In this document: piece after piece, positions 28,025 to 36,700 of the stretch
Layout of the letters: every line of letters begins with the position of its first letter
Position numbering within the stretch: position 1 is the stretch's first letter
Origin: Rubripirellula tenax
Lineage (GTDB): Bacteria > Planctomycetota > Planctomycetia > Pirellulales > Pirellulaceae
Direction: 5' to 3'
Assembly: GCF_007860125.1 (NCBI RefSeq)
Contig: NZ_SJPW01000007.1
Span: 490,515 to 554,514 of the forward strand
Length of the DNA: 64,000 nucleotides
The notes under the pieces: generated by a model
Databases searched by the model: none
The model's input: the letters and a program-made list of their open reading frames with translations, nothing else
Told to the model about the DNA's origin: nothing
Made by a program: the position numbers and the translations under genes

Positions 28025-28045
28025 GTGACAGGCTACAGGTTACAG
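28018..28045. repeat. Heptamer array at the 5' end of the GT2 gene, left arm
   Basis: Units TTAACAG, GTGACAG, GCTACAG, GTTACAG. The first unit overlaps codons of the glycosyltransferase. It faces the array at 28140-28167 in inverted orientation about 95 bp away. Confidence 0.85.
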
Positions 28046-28139
28046 GGAGGAAGCAGGTGTTAGCAGTTAGGTTATAGGTATTGGGAACCGTAGCGTCGGA
28101 ATGGGGCGAGAATCGAAGTGCAGGCGTTGGAGCATTTTC

Positions 28140-28167
28140 CTGTCACCTGTCACCTGTCACCTACTCC
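28140..28167. repeat. Heptamer array after the LptF/LptG gene, right arm
   Basis: Three units CTGTCAC and one CTACTCC, ending five bases before the LptF/LptG stop codon at 28173. In the reverse complement these are GTGACAG and GGAGTAG, the same units as in the neighbouring arrays. Confidence 0.88.
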
Positions 28168-28172
28168 CCCGC

Positions 28173-29312
28173 CTACACCAGTTGGACGTCTCTTAGCCTC
28201 AGATAGGCGACGGGGCCGATCAGGATCAGCGGCAGCCAGGCGGCCATCGCGGGGGACAGCCAATAGCCGTTTCCACCCATCGCTGAACACAGGGTCTTGA
28301 TCAAAAAGAATAGCAAGACCGTGCCCATCGCGGCTCCGATCATGACGAACAGGTTTCGGCCGCGACGGTTGACGACCAATGGCAGGCCCAGCAAGATCAA
28401 ACTGAAATCGAGCGCGGGCCGGATGATCCGTTCGTGAAGCAGCACCCGCAGCGACAGACTGCTGTGGATTGCCGGGTTTCGCACTCGACCGGCCAATTCG
28501 GCGACCGAAGCCATCCGCGTGGCGGATTGATTGGTTTGCAGCAGGTCGACATGAACCGACGTGGCAAAGAAACACTGGCGTGGCTTCAACCAAGCCTGGT
28601 CGCGACTGGTGAACAGGATCGGCCGGTCGGCGACGCCCACGGACGGCAGTTCATCGATGTTTTCCGGATACTGAACGCTATCGAGCAGGAAGCCAGCCCC
28701 GTGATCGGCGGTGGCGTCCATCCAATGGCAAATCGGCGCGAGCAGCAAGTCGCCGAAGCCAGGAAAATCGCCGTCAAGCCGGAAGCTGGGTTCGTGGATC
28801 GTGCTCGCTTTGGCCACCAACGAGCGGCCGTCGATCAACACTCGATTGACCTTATCGTATTGCGGCGAGATGGGCTGCTCGGCGGTCCCGGTGATATCCT
28901 TGGCCTTCATGGATAGGGCGTCGCGATAGTCGGGAAGTAGCCATTCGCGGCTGACCAATTGCACGGTCACGATCAGCAGTGATGCGATGATCATCGGTCG
29001 CAACAATCGTCCGTGCGAGATTCCTGCGGCCAGCGTGGATGTCAATTCGCCGGTTCGACGCAACCAGCCAACGGTGAACAGAAATGCCATCAATGTGATG
29101 ATCGCGCCGGTCCAATCGAACAACAGCAGCATATAGGGCCCATAGTAGCGGGCCATCACGGGCAGCAGACCGCCTTGCTGTTGCCCCTGCTTGACCAGCT
29201 CGTCCATGCTGGTGAATGCATGAAAGACGACAAAAATGCCGGCAATCGAGCAAAAGCAAATCAACACCGTCCGCAGAAAGAGCGTCAGGATATAGCGGTC
29301 AATTCGGGTCAC
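28173..29312 (-). CDS. LptF/LptG (YjgP/YjgQ) family permease
   Basis: 379 residues from GTG 29312 (VTRIDRYILTLFLRTVLICF); the open frame continues upstream, but there it only translates repeat sequence. The family layout is present: three transmembrane helices in the first 130 residues (IDRYIL, FDWTGAIITLMAFLF and TLAAGISHGRLL regions), a periplasmic beta domain, then three helices after RPALDFSLILLGLPLVV near residue 300. In Gram-negative cells LptF and LptG pull lipopolysaccharide from the inner membrane with LptB. Only one such gene is seen. No ribosome site is visible; the start directly follows a heptamer array. Confidence 0.9.
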   Translation of the reverse strand: MTRIDRYILTLFLRTVLICFCSIAGIFVVFHAFTSMDELVKQGQQQGGLLPVMARYYGPYMLLLFDWTGAIITLMAFLFTVGWLRRTGELTSTLAAGISHGRLLRPMIIASLLIVTVQLVSREWLLPDYRDALSMKAKDITGTAEQPISPQYDKVNRVLIDGRSLVAKASTIHEPSFRLDGDFPGFGDLLLAPICHWMDATADHGAGFLLDSVQYPENIDELPSVGVADRPILFTSRDQAWLKPRQCFFATSVHVDLLQTNQSATRMASVAELAGRVRNPAIHSSLSLRVLLHERIIRPALDFSLILLGLPLVVNRRGRNLFVMIGAAMGTVLLFFLIKTLCSAMGGNGYWLSPAMAAWLPLILIGPVAYLRLRDVQLV

Positions 29313-29315
29313 GGG

Positions 29316-29357
29316 GGAGTAGGGAACAGGTGACAGGTGACAGGGAACAGGGAACAG
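29316..29357. repeat. Heptamer array upstream of LptF/LptG, left arm
   Basis: Six units: GGAGTAG, GGAACAG, GTGACAG, GTGACAG, GGAACAG, GGAACAG. It begins three bases from the GTG start of the permease and is inverted relative to the longer array at 29451-29569. Confidence 0.9.
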
Positions 29358-29450
29358 GGTTTGAGGATGGTCGGGAATGGGGGCGGGGCAAGGCAAGGGC
29401 AAAAGATGAGAAGCGGGGGCCGATCGCCAGACCGCCAATGAGCTTCTTCG

Positions 29451-29569
29451 CTGCCACCTGCCACCTGCCACCTGCCACCTGCCACCTGTTCTCTGTCACC
29501 TGTTCCCTGTCACCTGTTCTCTGTCACCTGTTCCCTGTCACCTGTTCCCTGTCACCTACTCCTTGTCTC
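29451..29569. repeat. Long heptamer array, right arm
   Basis: Seventeen 7-bp units in perfect register: five CTGCCAC, then five pairs of CTGTTCC or CTGTTCT with CTGTCAC, then two decayed units CTACTCC and TTGTCTC. The alternating pairs form a 14-bp higher-order repeat. Together with 29316-29357 it fills most of the gap between two divergent genes. Confidence 0.93.
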
Positions 29570-29609
29570 CTCTATCATCCGGGTTGGCACTTTTTGGGTG
29601 GGAAAAATC

Positions 29610-31334
29610 ATGATGCGAATGTATTTTGCGGCGTTGGCGGTATCGGGATTGGTCGTTGGCGGGTGTTCAAAGGCACCGGATCCGGTTTCCACATCGGCTC
29701 CGTACGCGGCTTCCGAAGGTGGCGGGGATACTTCGGGGTTGCCGGCGATGCCGGCGGATCCCGTGCTATCGGATCCCATCGTCGACGCGACGGATCCGGA
29801 TTCCATCGCCAAGACATCCGATCGGGCACCGATCGAGGAAGCGGCGAACATGGCAGCGATGTCAGGCATCGGCGCGGTTTCCAATCAACCTAGCGAGAGG
29901 GATCCTAGCCCAGGGGAACCGGCACGCCCGATTGCTGACAACGAAATTCCGGTTCCTCCGGCGGGAATCCCCATCGACGATGGGTCGATGGTTACTGGGC
30001 AGATGCCCGAGCGACCTTTGAAAGCAAATTTGACGCCCGACGAATTGGTCGCGTTTTTGGCGGGCGCCGACCGTGACATGCAAATCATCGCGTCCGGTCG
30101 TTCAGGAATCGATGACCCCGAGCAGGCCCGATCGATGCTGGTCCAAATCATCAAGATGAAACTGGAAGCCTCTCGTCGTTTGGCCAGTTCGACCACGGCG
30201 ACGAAACAAATGGCGTCCGAGGGAGCTCGCGGTGAACTGCAGGCGCTGTCGCACTTGGCCGCACTGGGCGACCTGAAGGCGGCAACCGAATTGGAGTCAT
30301 TGGCCGCGACGACGGTTCAATCCTCGGACCCGCTTTTGGCATCGGACAGCCGTTTGGTGTTGATCGGTTTCGCAATAGAACGCTTGCAACAGGGCGATGG
30401 AGGCGCGGCCGGCCGAATCGTTGAATTGGTTGACGCACTGGCAAAGAGTTCCGCGTCCGGTGATGTGCCTGCGATGATGGTGATGGGCGAAGCACGCGAC
30501 AAACTGGCTCGCTACGGTCACGACGCCGAAGCCAAACGTGTTCGCGACACCATCATCGATGTCTTTGCCGATTCGCCCGACGCTGCGATCGCTCAGATGG
30601 CGGCTCAGGTTGCCGGCAACGTCCGGTTCGATGGTATCGAAGGAATGCGAGCAACGATCGTCGACGGTGGCGAAGTCCCCATGGACCAATGGCAAGAAGC
30701 CGTCGAGACGCTGATCGACGAGTCGGCGGATTTACAGACGGTTCAGTATTTGGCCGGAGCGGCGTTGGAATTCGAAGCGGCTGGATTCAGCGATCCGATG
30801 ACGACGACGTACGACGTGCTAGAACGCCGTTTCAACGACGACCAATCGGCAACGGGACGCGAGGTGGCTTTGGCGGTGCGAGCCAAGCAGGCGCGCCAGC
30901 GTGTCCTTGGCCGTCCGTTCGATCCAGACCTGCCATCGGTCGATGGACCGCGTATTCGCATCCAAGATTTTAAGGGCAAAGTGGTGCTGATGCCGTTTTG
31001 GGCGACCAGCTTCCCCGAATCGCTGCAGATCATGCCGATGTTGAAAGAGATCGAAGCGAACCACCCCGACGACGTAGCCATTCTGGGCATGAATTTGGAC
31101 GCAGGGGGCGAGACGTTGGACGTCTTCTTGAAGGAAAACCCGCTGGGGTTTCCAAGCTTTCGGGCCGAATCATCAGCCACCGAGAAGGTCGCCAACCCCG
31201 TCGCGGCCCAATTCGGATTGGTGTCGATGCCGTTTGTCGCAATTTTGGACCGCGAGGGACGCGTTGCGGCTTTGGACTTCACCGGCCAGCGTTTGGCGGA
31301 AACGGTGAACGGTTTGATCAAAGTGACCAAGTGA
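29610..31334 (+). CDS. Lipoprotein with thioredoxin-like domain lacking CXXC
   Basis: 574 residues from ATG 29610 (GTG 29598 is in frame four codons earlier). A lipobox LVVGGC ends the signal near residue 19, and Ser follows Cys, so outer-membrane sorting is likely. A low-complexity linker and a helical region with many Ala come next. The last 140 residues are a TlpA/AhpC-like fold: KVVLMPFWATSFPESLQIMP, VSMPFVAILDREGRVAALDF. In TlpA proteins the first block reads WCxxC; here both Cys are absent (ATSFPES), so disulfide redox work is unlikely. It is divergent from the LptF/LptG gene. Confidence 0.85.
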   Translation: MMRMYFAALAVSGLVVGGCSKAPDPVSTSAPYAASEGGGDTSGLPAMPADPVLSDPIVDATDPDSIAKTSDRAPIEEAANMAAMSGIGAVSNQPSERDPSPGEPARPIADNEIPVPPAGIPIDDGSMVTGQMPERPLKANLTPDELVAFLAGADRDMQIIASGRSGIDDPEQARSMLVQIIKMKLEASRRLASSTTATKQMASEGARGELQALSHLAALGDLKAATELESLAATTVQSSDPLLASDSRLVLIGFAIERLQQGDGGAAGRIVELVDALAKSSASGDVPAMMVMGEARDKLARYGHDAEAKRVRDTIIDVFADSPDAAIAQMAAQVAGNVRFDGIEGMRATIVDGGEVPMDQWQEAVETLIDESADLQTVQYLAGAALEFEAAGFSDPMTTTYDVLERRFNDDQSATGREVALAVRAKQARQRVLGRPFDPDLPSVDGPRIRIQDFKGKVVLMPFWATSFPESLQIMPMLKEIEANHPDDVAILGMNLDAGGETLDVFLKENPLGFPSFRAESSATEKVANPVAAQFGLVSMPFVAILDREGRVAALDFTGQRLAETVNGLIKVTK

Positions 31335-31347
31335 AGCCGTGGCTTCA
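31332..31347 (+). other. Short perfect hairpin over the lipoprotein stop codon
   Basis: TGAAGCC-GT-GGCTTCA overlaps the TGA stop. No T tract follows, so it is not a standard terminator; it may protect mRNA ends or be chance. Just after it, a 14-bp unit CGACTGGTTTCGGG occurs twice in tandem. Confidence 0.45.
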
Positions 31348-31412
31348 GGCGACTGGTTTCGGGCGACTGGTTTCGGGTGTTGGGGCCGATCGAATTCGGG
31401 CCACTGTTTTTC

Positions 31413-31443
31413 TTGACGTGATTTTGATCGTGGTGACTACAAT
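31413..31443 (+). promoter_or_regulatory. Possible sigma-70-type promoter
   Basis: TTGACG (31413-31418) and TACAAT (31438-31443) are 19 bp apart and lie about 60 bp before the ATG at 31504. The spacing is at the long end of the accepted range. Planctomycete promoters are poorly defined, so this is tentative. Confidence 0.4.
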
Positions 31444-31503
31444 CGGGGACGTTCGGGTCGGCCTTGTGTCGGTCCCAAGTGTGACCCATCACGAGTATTT
31501 CTG

Positions 31504-31740
31504 ATGAAGCTTCATTTCATTGAATTGACCGGAAAAACCTTGCTGGACGTGGTCAACGAAGGCGAAATTGACTTGAAGCAGCTTCACGACGCGGGAGTCT
31601 GTGGCGATTCGATTCTACGGATCAACAAGCACGGCGAAATCGAACTGAGGTGTCGCGCGAAATGGATGCTGGTCGGCGGACTGATCGGTAACTTTGAAGA
31701 GCGTTTGATGAAACTGACGGGCCTGGATTGGGCTGAATGA
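31504..31740 (+). CDS. Small protein of unknown function, 78 residues
   Basis: MKLHFIELTGKTLLDVVNEG begins it; later come GDSILRINKHGEIELR and a hydrophobic but short stretch WMLVGGLIGNF. I do not recognise the family. It looks real: it has its own candidate promoter, ordinary codon use, an amphipathic start and no overlap with another gene. It has no signal peptide, so it is probably cytoplasmic. Confidence 0.6.
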   Translation: MKLHFIELTGKTLLDVVNEGEIDLKQLHDAGVCGDSILRINKHGEIELRCRAKWMLVGGLIGNFEERLMKLTGLDWAE

Positions 31741-32160
31741 ATGCCAGGACCCGAGCTTGATCCACTTAGAAATGAGCGAGCCCCAGATTCAGCAAAACCA
31801 GCGCAGCGGATGAATCGCTTTGATGTCCCCCGGGTGTTGCTCTCATATTTCGATCGGGGTTCTCGATTTGCGACGGCTGGCAGTGATGGACTCTGCAGCA
31901 CTTTGGGGTACACGACCGTTATTCGCGGCAAGAATGGAAAAGTCTAGCGCGATCAGCCCCTTGGCACGACGGTTGCTTCCTTAAAAAACTATCACATCGA
32001 ATCGGGCGAGACATTATTTGACTCATCTTGCCCGATTACCGACGACCCATCATTTCGACGTCGGAATTTTAGAAAGGCGGGCGATTTCGCAAGAGATCGT
32101 CCGCCTGATTTTTTAGACACGCTCGACTTTCATTCCACGACTTCGTTTTTGGGTTGAGCC
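31741..32160. other. Gap between convergent genes
   Basis: An open frame at 31741-31947 follows the small gene but has no codon or protein character I trust. An inverted repeat AATCGGGC...GCCCGATT lies at 32000-32037, and a terminator at 32076-32114. Confidence 0.5.
32076..32114 (+). terminator. Rho-independent terminator between convergent genes
   Basis: Stem GGCGGGCGAT / ATCGTCCGCC (ten pairs with one G-T), ten-base loop, then TGATTTTTT. On the minus strand the stem is followed by TTTCTAAAATT, so it may also serve the gene that ends at 32161. Confidence 0.8.
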
Positions 32161-33594
32161 TCACTGTTGGGGTGGCGTCGATGGTTCGCCTTCGGGTGTC
32201 GTGGCCGATGCGATCTTGCCTCCCATGGAGAGGACTTCGAGCTCTTGCGTCAACTGTCGCTCGAGATCTTCTTCGCTATCGAAACCGACGTGGATCGATT
32301 CGACGACGCCATCTTTGCCAACCAGAATCGTTTGCGGGATTGCGTCAACGACGTACCCGTCGGCGATTTTGCCTTCCGGATCCAACAGAACATTCAGCTT
32401 GAGTTTTCGTTCATCCAGAAATTCTTGGACCGTTTCGAGTTCCTCGCCGGTATTGATGGCGATGAATAGGACTCCTTTGTCCGCGAATTCGTCCGTCACT
32501 TTCTTGATCACAGGCATGGCGGCCAGACACGGCGTACACCAAGTCGCCCAGAAATCGAGAACGACGACGCGGCCGGCCAACGATTTGGAGTCGAACCGTT
32601 TGCCGTCGGACGTTTGGGAAGTGAACGAGGGCGGTGTTTTCCCCAACAAGGGATGTTCGCCGACAACACCGGCGATTGATTCAAAGTAATCGTCAAGCGA
32701 CGCGTATTCGGTCGCGTCATCGGCGGGGATGAACGTGAATAGCGAGTCGTCGACGTCACCGGACATGCGCCAAGTCAAGAAATCGTAACGAACTTGAAAC
32801 GAAAAACCTTCCGGCACATGAACTTGATCCGACGCAATCAGCATCGGCGTCATGTCGATCAACAGCCGTAGCGGCCGCGGCGGCGCCTCGTCAGTGGCCC
32901 ACAGATCCCACTTGACCCCATCCGATTGCTCGCCGCGAACGTGGACCGCGGGCACTTTTTCTCGAAACGGATCGCGATCGACCAAGTCGATGGATTTCAT
33001 TCCCGCGACCATGGTGATGGTGGGGTCGGCGCCGGCCAACGTCAACGCCAAAAGTGGTTCCGGATAGGGGCCCATGGGGACCGGCAGACTGGTCACGGCA
33101 TCCTGGATCGATACCACTTCGGGTAGTCGAAAAAAGGCATCCGGCGCCATTGCAGCGACCATATCCTTGCCGTCACAGTAAAGACGAGTTCGTTGCAGGG
33201 GCTGTTTCAAGTAGACGGTGTATTTGTCGGGTTCGCCTGACGCGATTTGAAAGGTCGACGTTTCGGACTGAACGACTTGCCCGCTGAGCACGGAATCGGA
33301 GAGCATTTCGACGGTGGCACGCGAGACTTTCGCATTTTGAATCGACTCGAATAACGGTTGCAGAATAGCTTGAAGGTCTTTCGCAAGCTCGACTTCGGCG
33401 GAACCGTTGGAGTTATCGCCGGCTGCATCTTCCTTCGGTGGCGTCGACGTCTTCTTTGCCTCTGGTGCTTTCGCATCTTGCGCACTTGCACAGGACATTG
33501 CGAACGGCCGAACCAGATACATCGACATTGGCAGCGGAGAGGATGTGGCAAGGTAGAACAGGCCAACGATCACGATGGGGCGGCGAAAAAACAT
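32161..33594 (-). CDS. Secreted thioredoxin-like protein with DUF2092-like region
   Basis: 477 residues from ATG 33594 (MFFRRPIVIVGLFYLATSS), where a signal peptide begins; an open frame continues to 33735 without conserved features. Residues about 60-310 resemble DUF2092, a beta-rich lipoprotein-carrier-like fold (MLSDSVLSGQVVQSETSTF, DKYTVYLKQPLQRTRLY). A TlpA-type domain follows with the active site FWATWCTPCLAAMP and the cis-Pro loop AIPQTILVGKDG. It is probably a periplasmic disulfide reductase or oxidase tied to a lipid- or protein-binding domain. Both halves are common together in planctomycetes. Confidence 0.85.
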   Translation of the reverse strand: MFFRRPIVIVGLFYLATSSPLPMSMYLVRPFAMSCASAQDAKAPEAKKTSTPPKEDAAGDNSNGSAEVELAKDLQAILQPLFESIQNAKVSRATVEMLSDSVLSGQVVQSETSTFQIASGEPDKYTVYLKQPLQRTRLYCDGKDMVAAMAPDAFFRLPEVVSIQDAVTSLPVPMGPYPEPLLALTLAGADPTITMVAGMKSIDLVDRDPFREKVPAVHVRGEQSDGVKWDLWATDEAPPRPLRLLIDMTPMLIASDQVHVPEGFSFQVRYDFLTWRMSGDVDDSLFTFIPADDATEYASLDDYFESIAGVVGEHPLLGKTPPSFTSQTSDGKRFDSKSLAGRVVVLDFWATWCTPCLAAMPVIKKVTDEFADKGVLFIAINTGEELETVQEFLDERKLKLNVLLDPEGKIADGYVVDAIPQTILVGKDGVVESIHVGFDSEEDLERQLTQELEVLSMGGKIASATTPEGEPSTPPQQ

Positions 33595-33799
33595 GATTGC
33601 GAACAAATCGGTGGAAGCGGCAGAAATTCGAGAGCACGCATGATAAGAATTGCGAGCCCTCATGACTACGGTTGGCCAATCCGATAGCGGGGCAGCGCAC
33701 CTTCGTAGATTGGGCGAACAGCGGAAGACCAACACGCATCGCAGGCAACTGATTTGTCACTGCCACGGGCTCCCACGGACGATTTGCCGTCCGCGACGA

Positions 33800-36700
33800 T
33801 CACACGACTTTTTTGGATTTCGGAAACGCTGGCATCACAACAGCCACCAAGATCAATGCACCAGCGACAGGCGTGGGCGCGACCGCAAACCCAAACAGGC
33901 CCATCAAACCGAGCCAAAATGCGGGGTGAACGACGACTGGCATCGCGAATCGCCGCAGCGGACGCAGGCACACGAGCAGACCGGTGATCAGTGCCAGGGT
34001 CAGCAGATTGACAAGCAGATTGCGGAGGCCGCGGTCGCTGGTCGATACGGCTTGCAAGGAGGGAGGTTTGTTCACCGACGTCAGCTGAAGAACGTCGCGT
34101 GTACGGAATCCGTCGTAACGATTCGCGTCGAACATCTTCGACGGAGGCCGCTGCGGCGTGAGGTAGCGATTGATATAGACCGACATCCGCTGATCCAACA
34201 GAACCCACTCAATCGACGCGACCTGTGATGTGATCGAGGGAGATGTTTTCGTCAACGATGTGATTGCAGGGGAATTCGTTGGTTCGGTCGACACGAGTGG
34301 ATTGCTCGAATCGAGAACCGTCCCCCGTCCAGGCAGCTCGTCATCCATCGAGGCGTCGACAGCGACGGAAAAGTCAACCGAGTGACCGGCATTCTTGGCA
34401 AGTTGACGATAGCGAGCCGCCCAAGGTCGTAGCCAAGCTGCAATTTCGTCTGTGGGTCGTTCGGCGATCATGTCCACGGCCTGTTCGACAGCCTCCACCG
34501 TTGATCTTGCCAAATACACAGCCCGACGCTGTTCGGAACGCACCAGGCTTTTATCGATCGTTGCTTGCTGCTTGACCGTCACGCCGTCATCGGGTTCATA
34601 GATTGCGAGCCAGTTTTGCGTGATCGGAATATCGACCAGCCGAGGGACGTAGTGGCCGTGTTTCGCCAGCTCCGGCGTCATACGAATCATGACCTCGACC
34701 GACTGTGAAATGCGGCTAAGCGACAACGCGATGCGGACGCGGTGGGTCGGCGGCACCTTCGCCGGATTCACGACCTTGGCAGACTTGCGAGCGATCATTG
34801 GAAGCGACGCCGACTCTTCGAGAGGCTCGATCATCATCGGAGTACCTGCACTCCACGCGGCGACACAGTGAGCGCCGACCGGCAACTCCAAAACAACCGA
34901 TTCCAATCCACCGGGCAACAGATCCCAATGCGAGACGACCATCAAGCCGTCGTCTTGGACGAAAACTTGATTGTCTTGGGTCAACCCGATCGCGTCGGTA
35001 TCGATGGTCGGAAGCGGGGCCAAGTCGATCGACCAAGCGGGACTGGCGGCCAAATAGGTCGAACGGCTTTCGGTGCCGACCGGGGACGTCTGCCAATACG
35101 GGGGCAGCGATACCGCTTCGACAGCGCTGGTACGCCACTGGATCGATTCATTGGTCAAACGATCGGGAACGCTAATGTGAATCCGTCGTCGACCAAACCC
35201 GAGGACACGGATCGACGGCACGCCGACGCGTCCGGCATCGGCATTTTGCAGTTGTCCAGTCAGGGTCAGCGTTTTCTTTTTCAGCTCCGGTGCATCGCAT
35301 CGTATACGAATGATTTGTTGGGCCGGATCGGTTGCCGGTTGACGTGACCACGACGTGGCGGGTGAGACTTCCAGCATTTCACACCATCGCGTCGGCACTT
35401 CGACATCCACGAAATCGGGCAGGCGTTGCGACTCAAACTTGATCTGAGTTTCCGTTTTCCAACGACCTGCGTCGCGAGAAAGCGTGATGAGTTGCCGGCA
35501 ATCGAATCGCGTCTTACGCAGCTTCACCTCGAATTGCCCGCCCAGACGGTCGGGGGACGCGGCCAATTGCTTTCGATCGGCTGACCAGGTTGCTACGGGA
35601 ATCCACCCTTGGGCCAACGACTCGGCCACAATCGTTGACGGGCCATCGACGGTGGGAATCGGCGCGTTTTCGATGATTCGAATTTCCGTCGACTCGTCAC
35701 GTGAAAGTGTATAGGTATCGGCGTCAACCGAAGGAATCGACAACTGCATCCGTGGCGGTGTCAGCAACTTGTTCTTGGGCATCTGGCGAATCGCTGTCGC
35801 CGCAATCTGAATCTCTTCGGTTCCCAAGTACTCGCCCAACACGTAATCGACGTTGGGTCCGTTGTTGACGCGAACGGCTTCGATCGGACGACCATCAACG
35901 CTCAGTTGGACCAATTCCATCGAACGTGGAATCGCCAGCCGCAACGAAGTCGGTGCTGATCCCCCCATCAATGCCGTCGCATTGAAACGCAACTCCATAC
36001 GATCGGGCATCACATGCAAATGATGGCGCTGGGTTGCGGTTGCAACCGCTTGAGGAATCGATTGCACTTGGATCGTTGGCAAGGAAGCGACCGCGACGAA
36101 GGCGCGATCGATCAATCCTCGATAGCCCAGCCAAGCGGCCATGAACTGGTCGACCGAGAGCGGTTCTGCTGATTCGCGATTCATCGGCCCTAGGCTGAGC
36201 GATCGATCACAGTGGATGGCGATCCATGCCGGCGCGTTCGCGCCCAGGGCGGCCGCGATGACTTCTGGGATCGAAAACTGTTCGATCGGCCCCGGCAAAG
36301 CGGCGACACCGGCATCCACTTCGCTGTCGGTTTGCGCGGTCGATTCGCTAACAATATCCGATGTCCCCGGACCGGACGCGGCGTCGATCATGTCCGGGTA
36401 ATTGCGCGACCACAGTAAACGGATCGGACCTGCCCCGTCTTGGGTGGCCGTCACCGTCATCAAGCGACGCGTGGGGCTGTATTGCTCGGTCGTCGTCAAT
36501 CGCCAATTCGGCGACGTGACGATCGGCACCTCGGAATCGCGAATGACGAACGAGAACGATTCGCCCGCCGCAACGGCGAACGGTGGATCTACTTCGCACT
36601 CGATCACACGCTTTGTCTTGCCGACGTTGACCCAGTATCGGCGTCGAAGGGGTGCCGCGCCGCTGCTGGCAGTTTCGTTGCCGATTCGATACTCGATTCC

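Noticed and set aside
29451-29569. CRISPR array
   Set aside because: Units are 7 bp with no spacers and no cas genes nearby; these are plain tandem repeats.
31741-31947. 68-codon frame right after the small gene
   Set aside because: No conserved pattern, no ribosome site, and it looks like intergenic composition.
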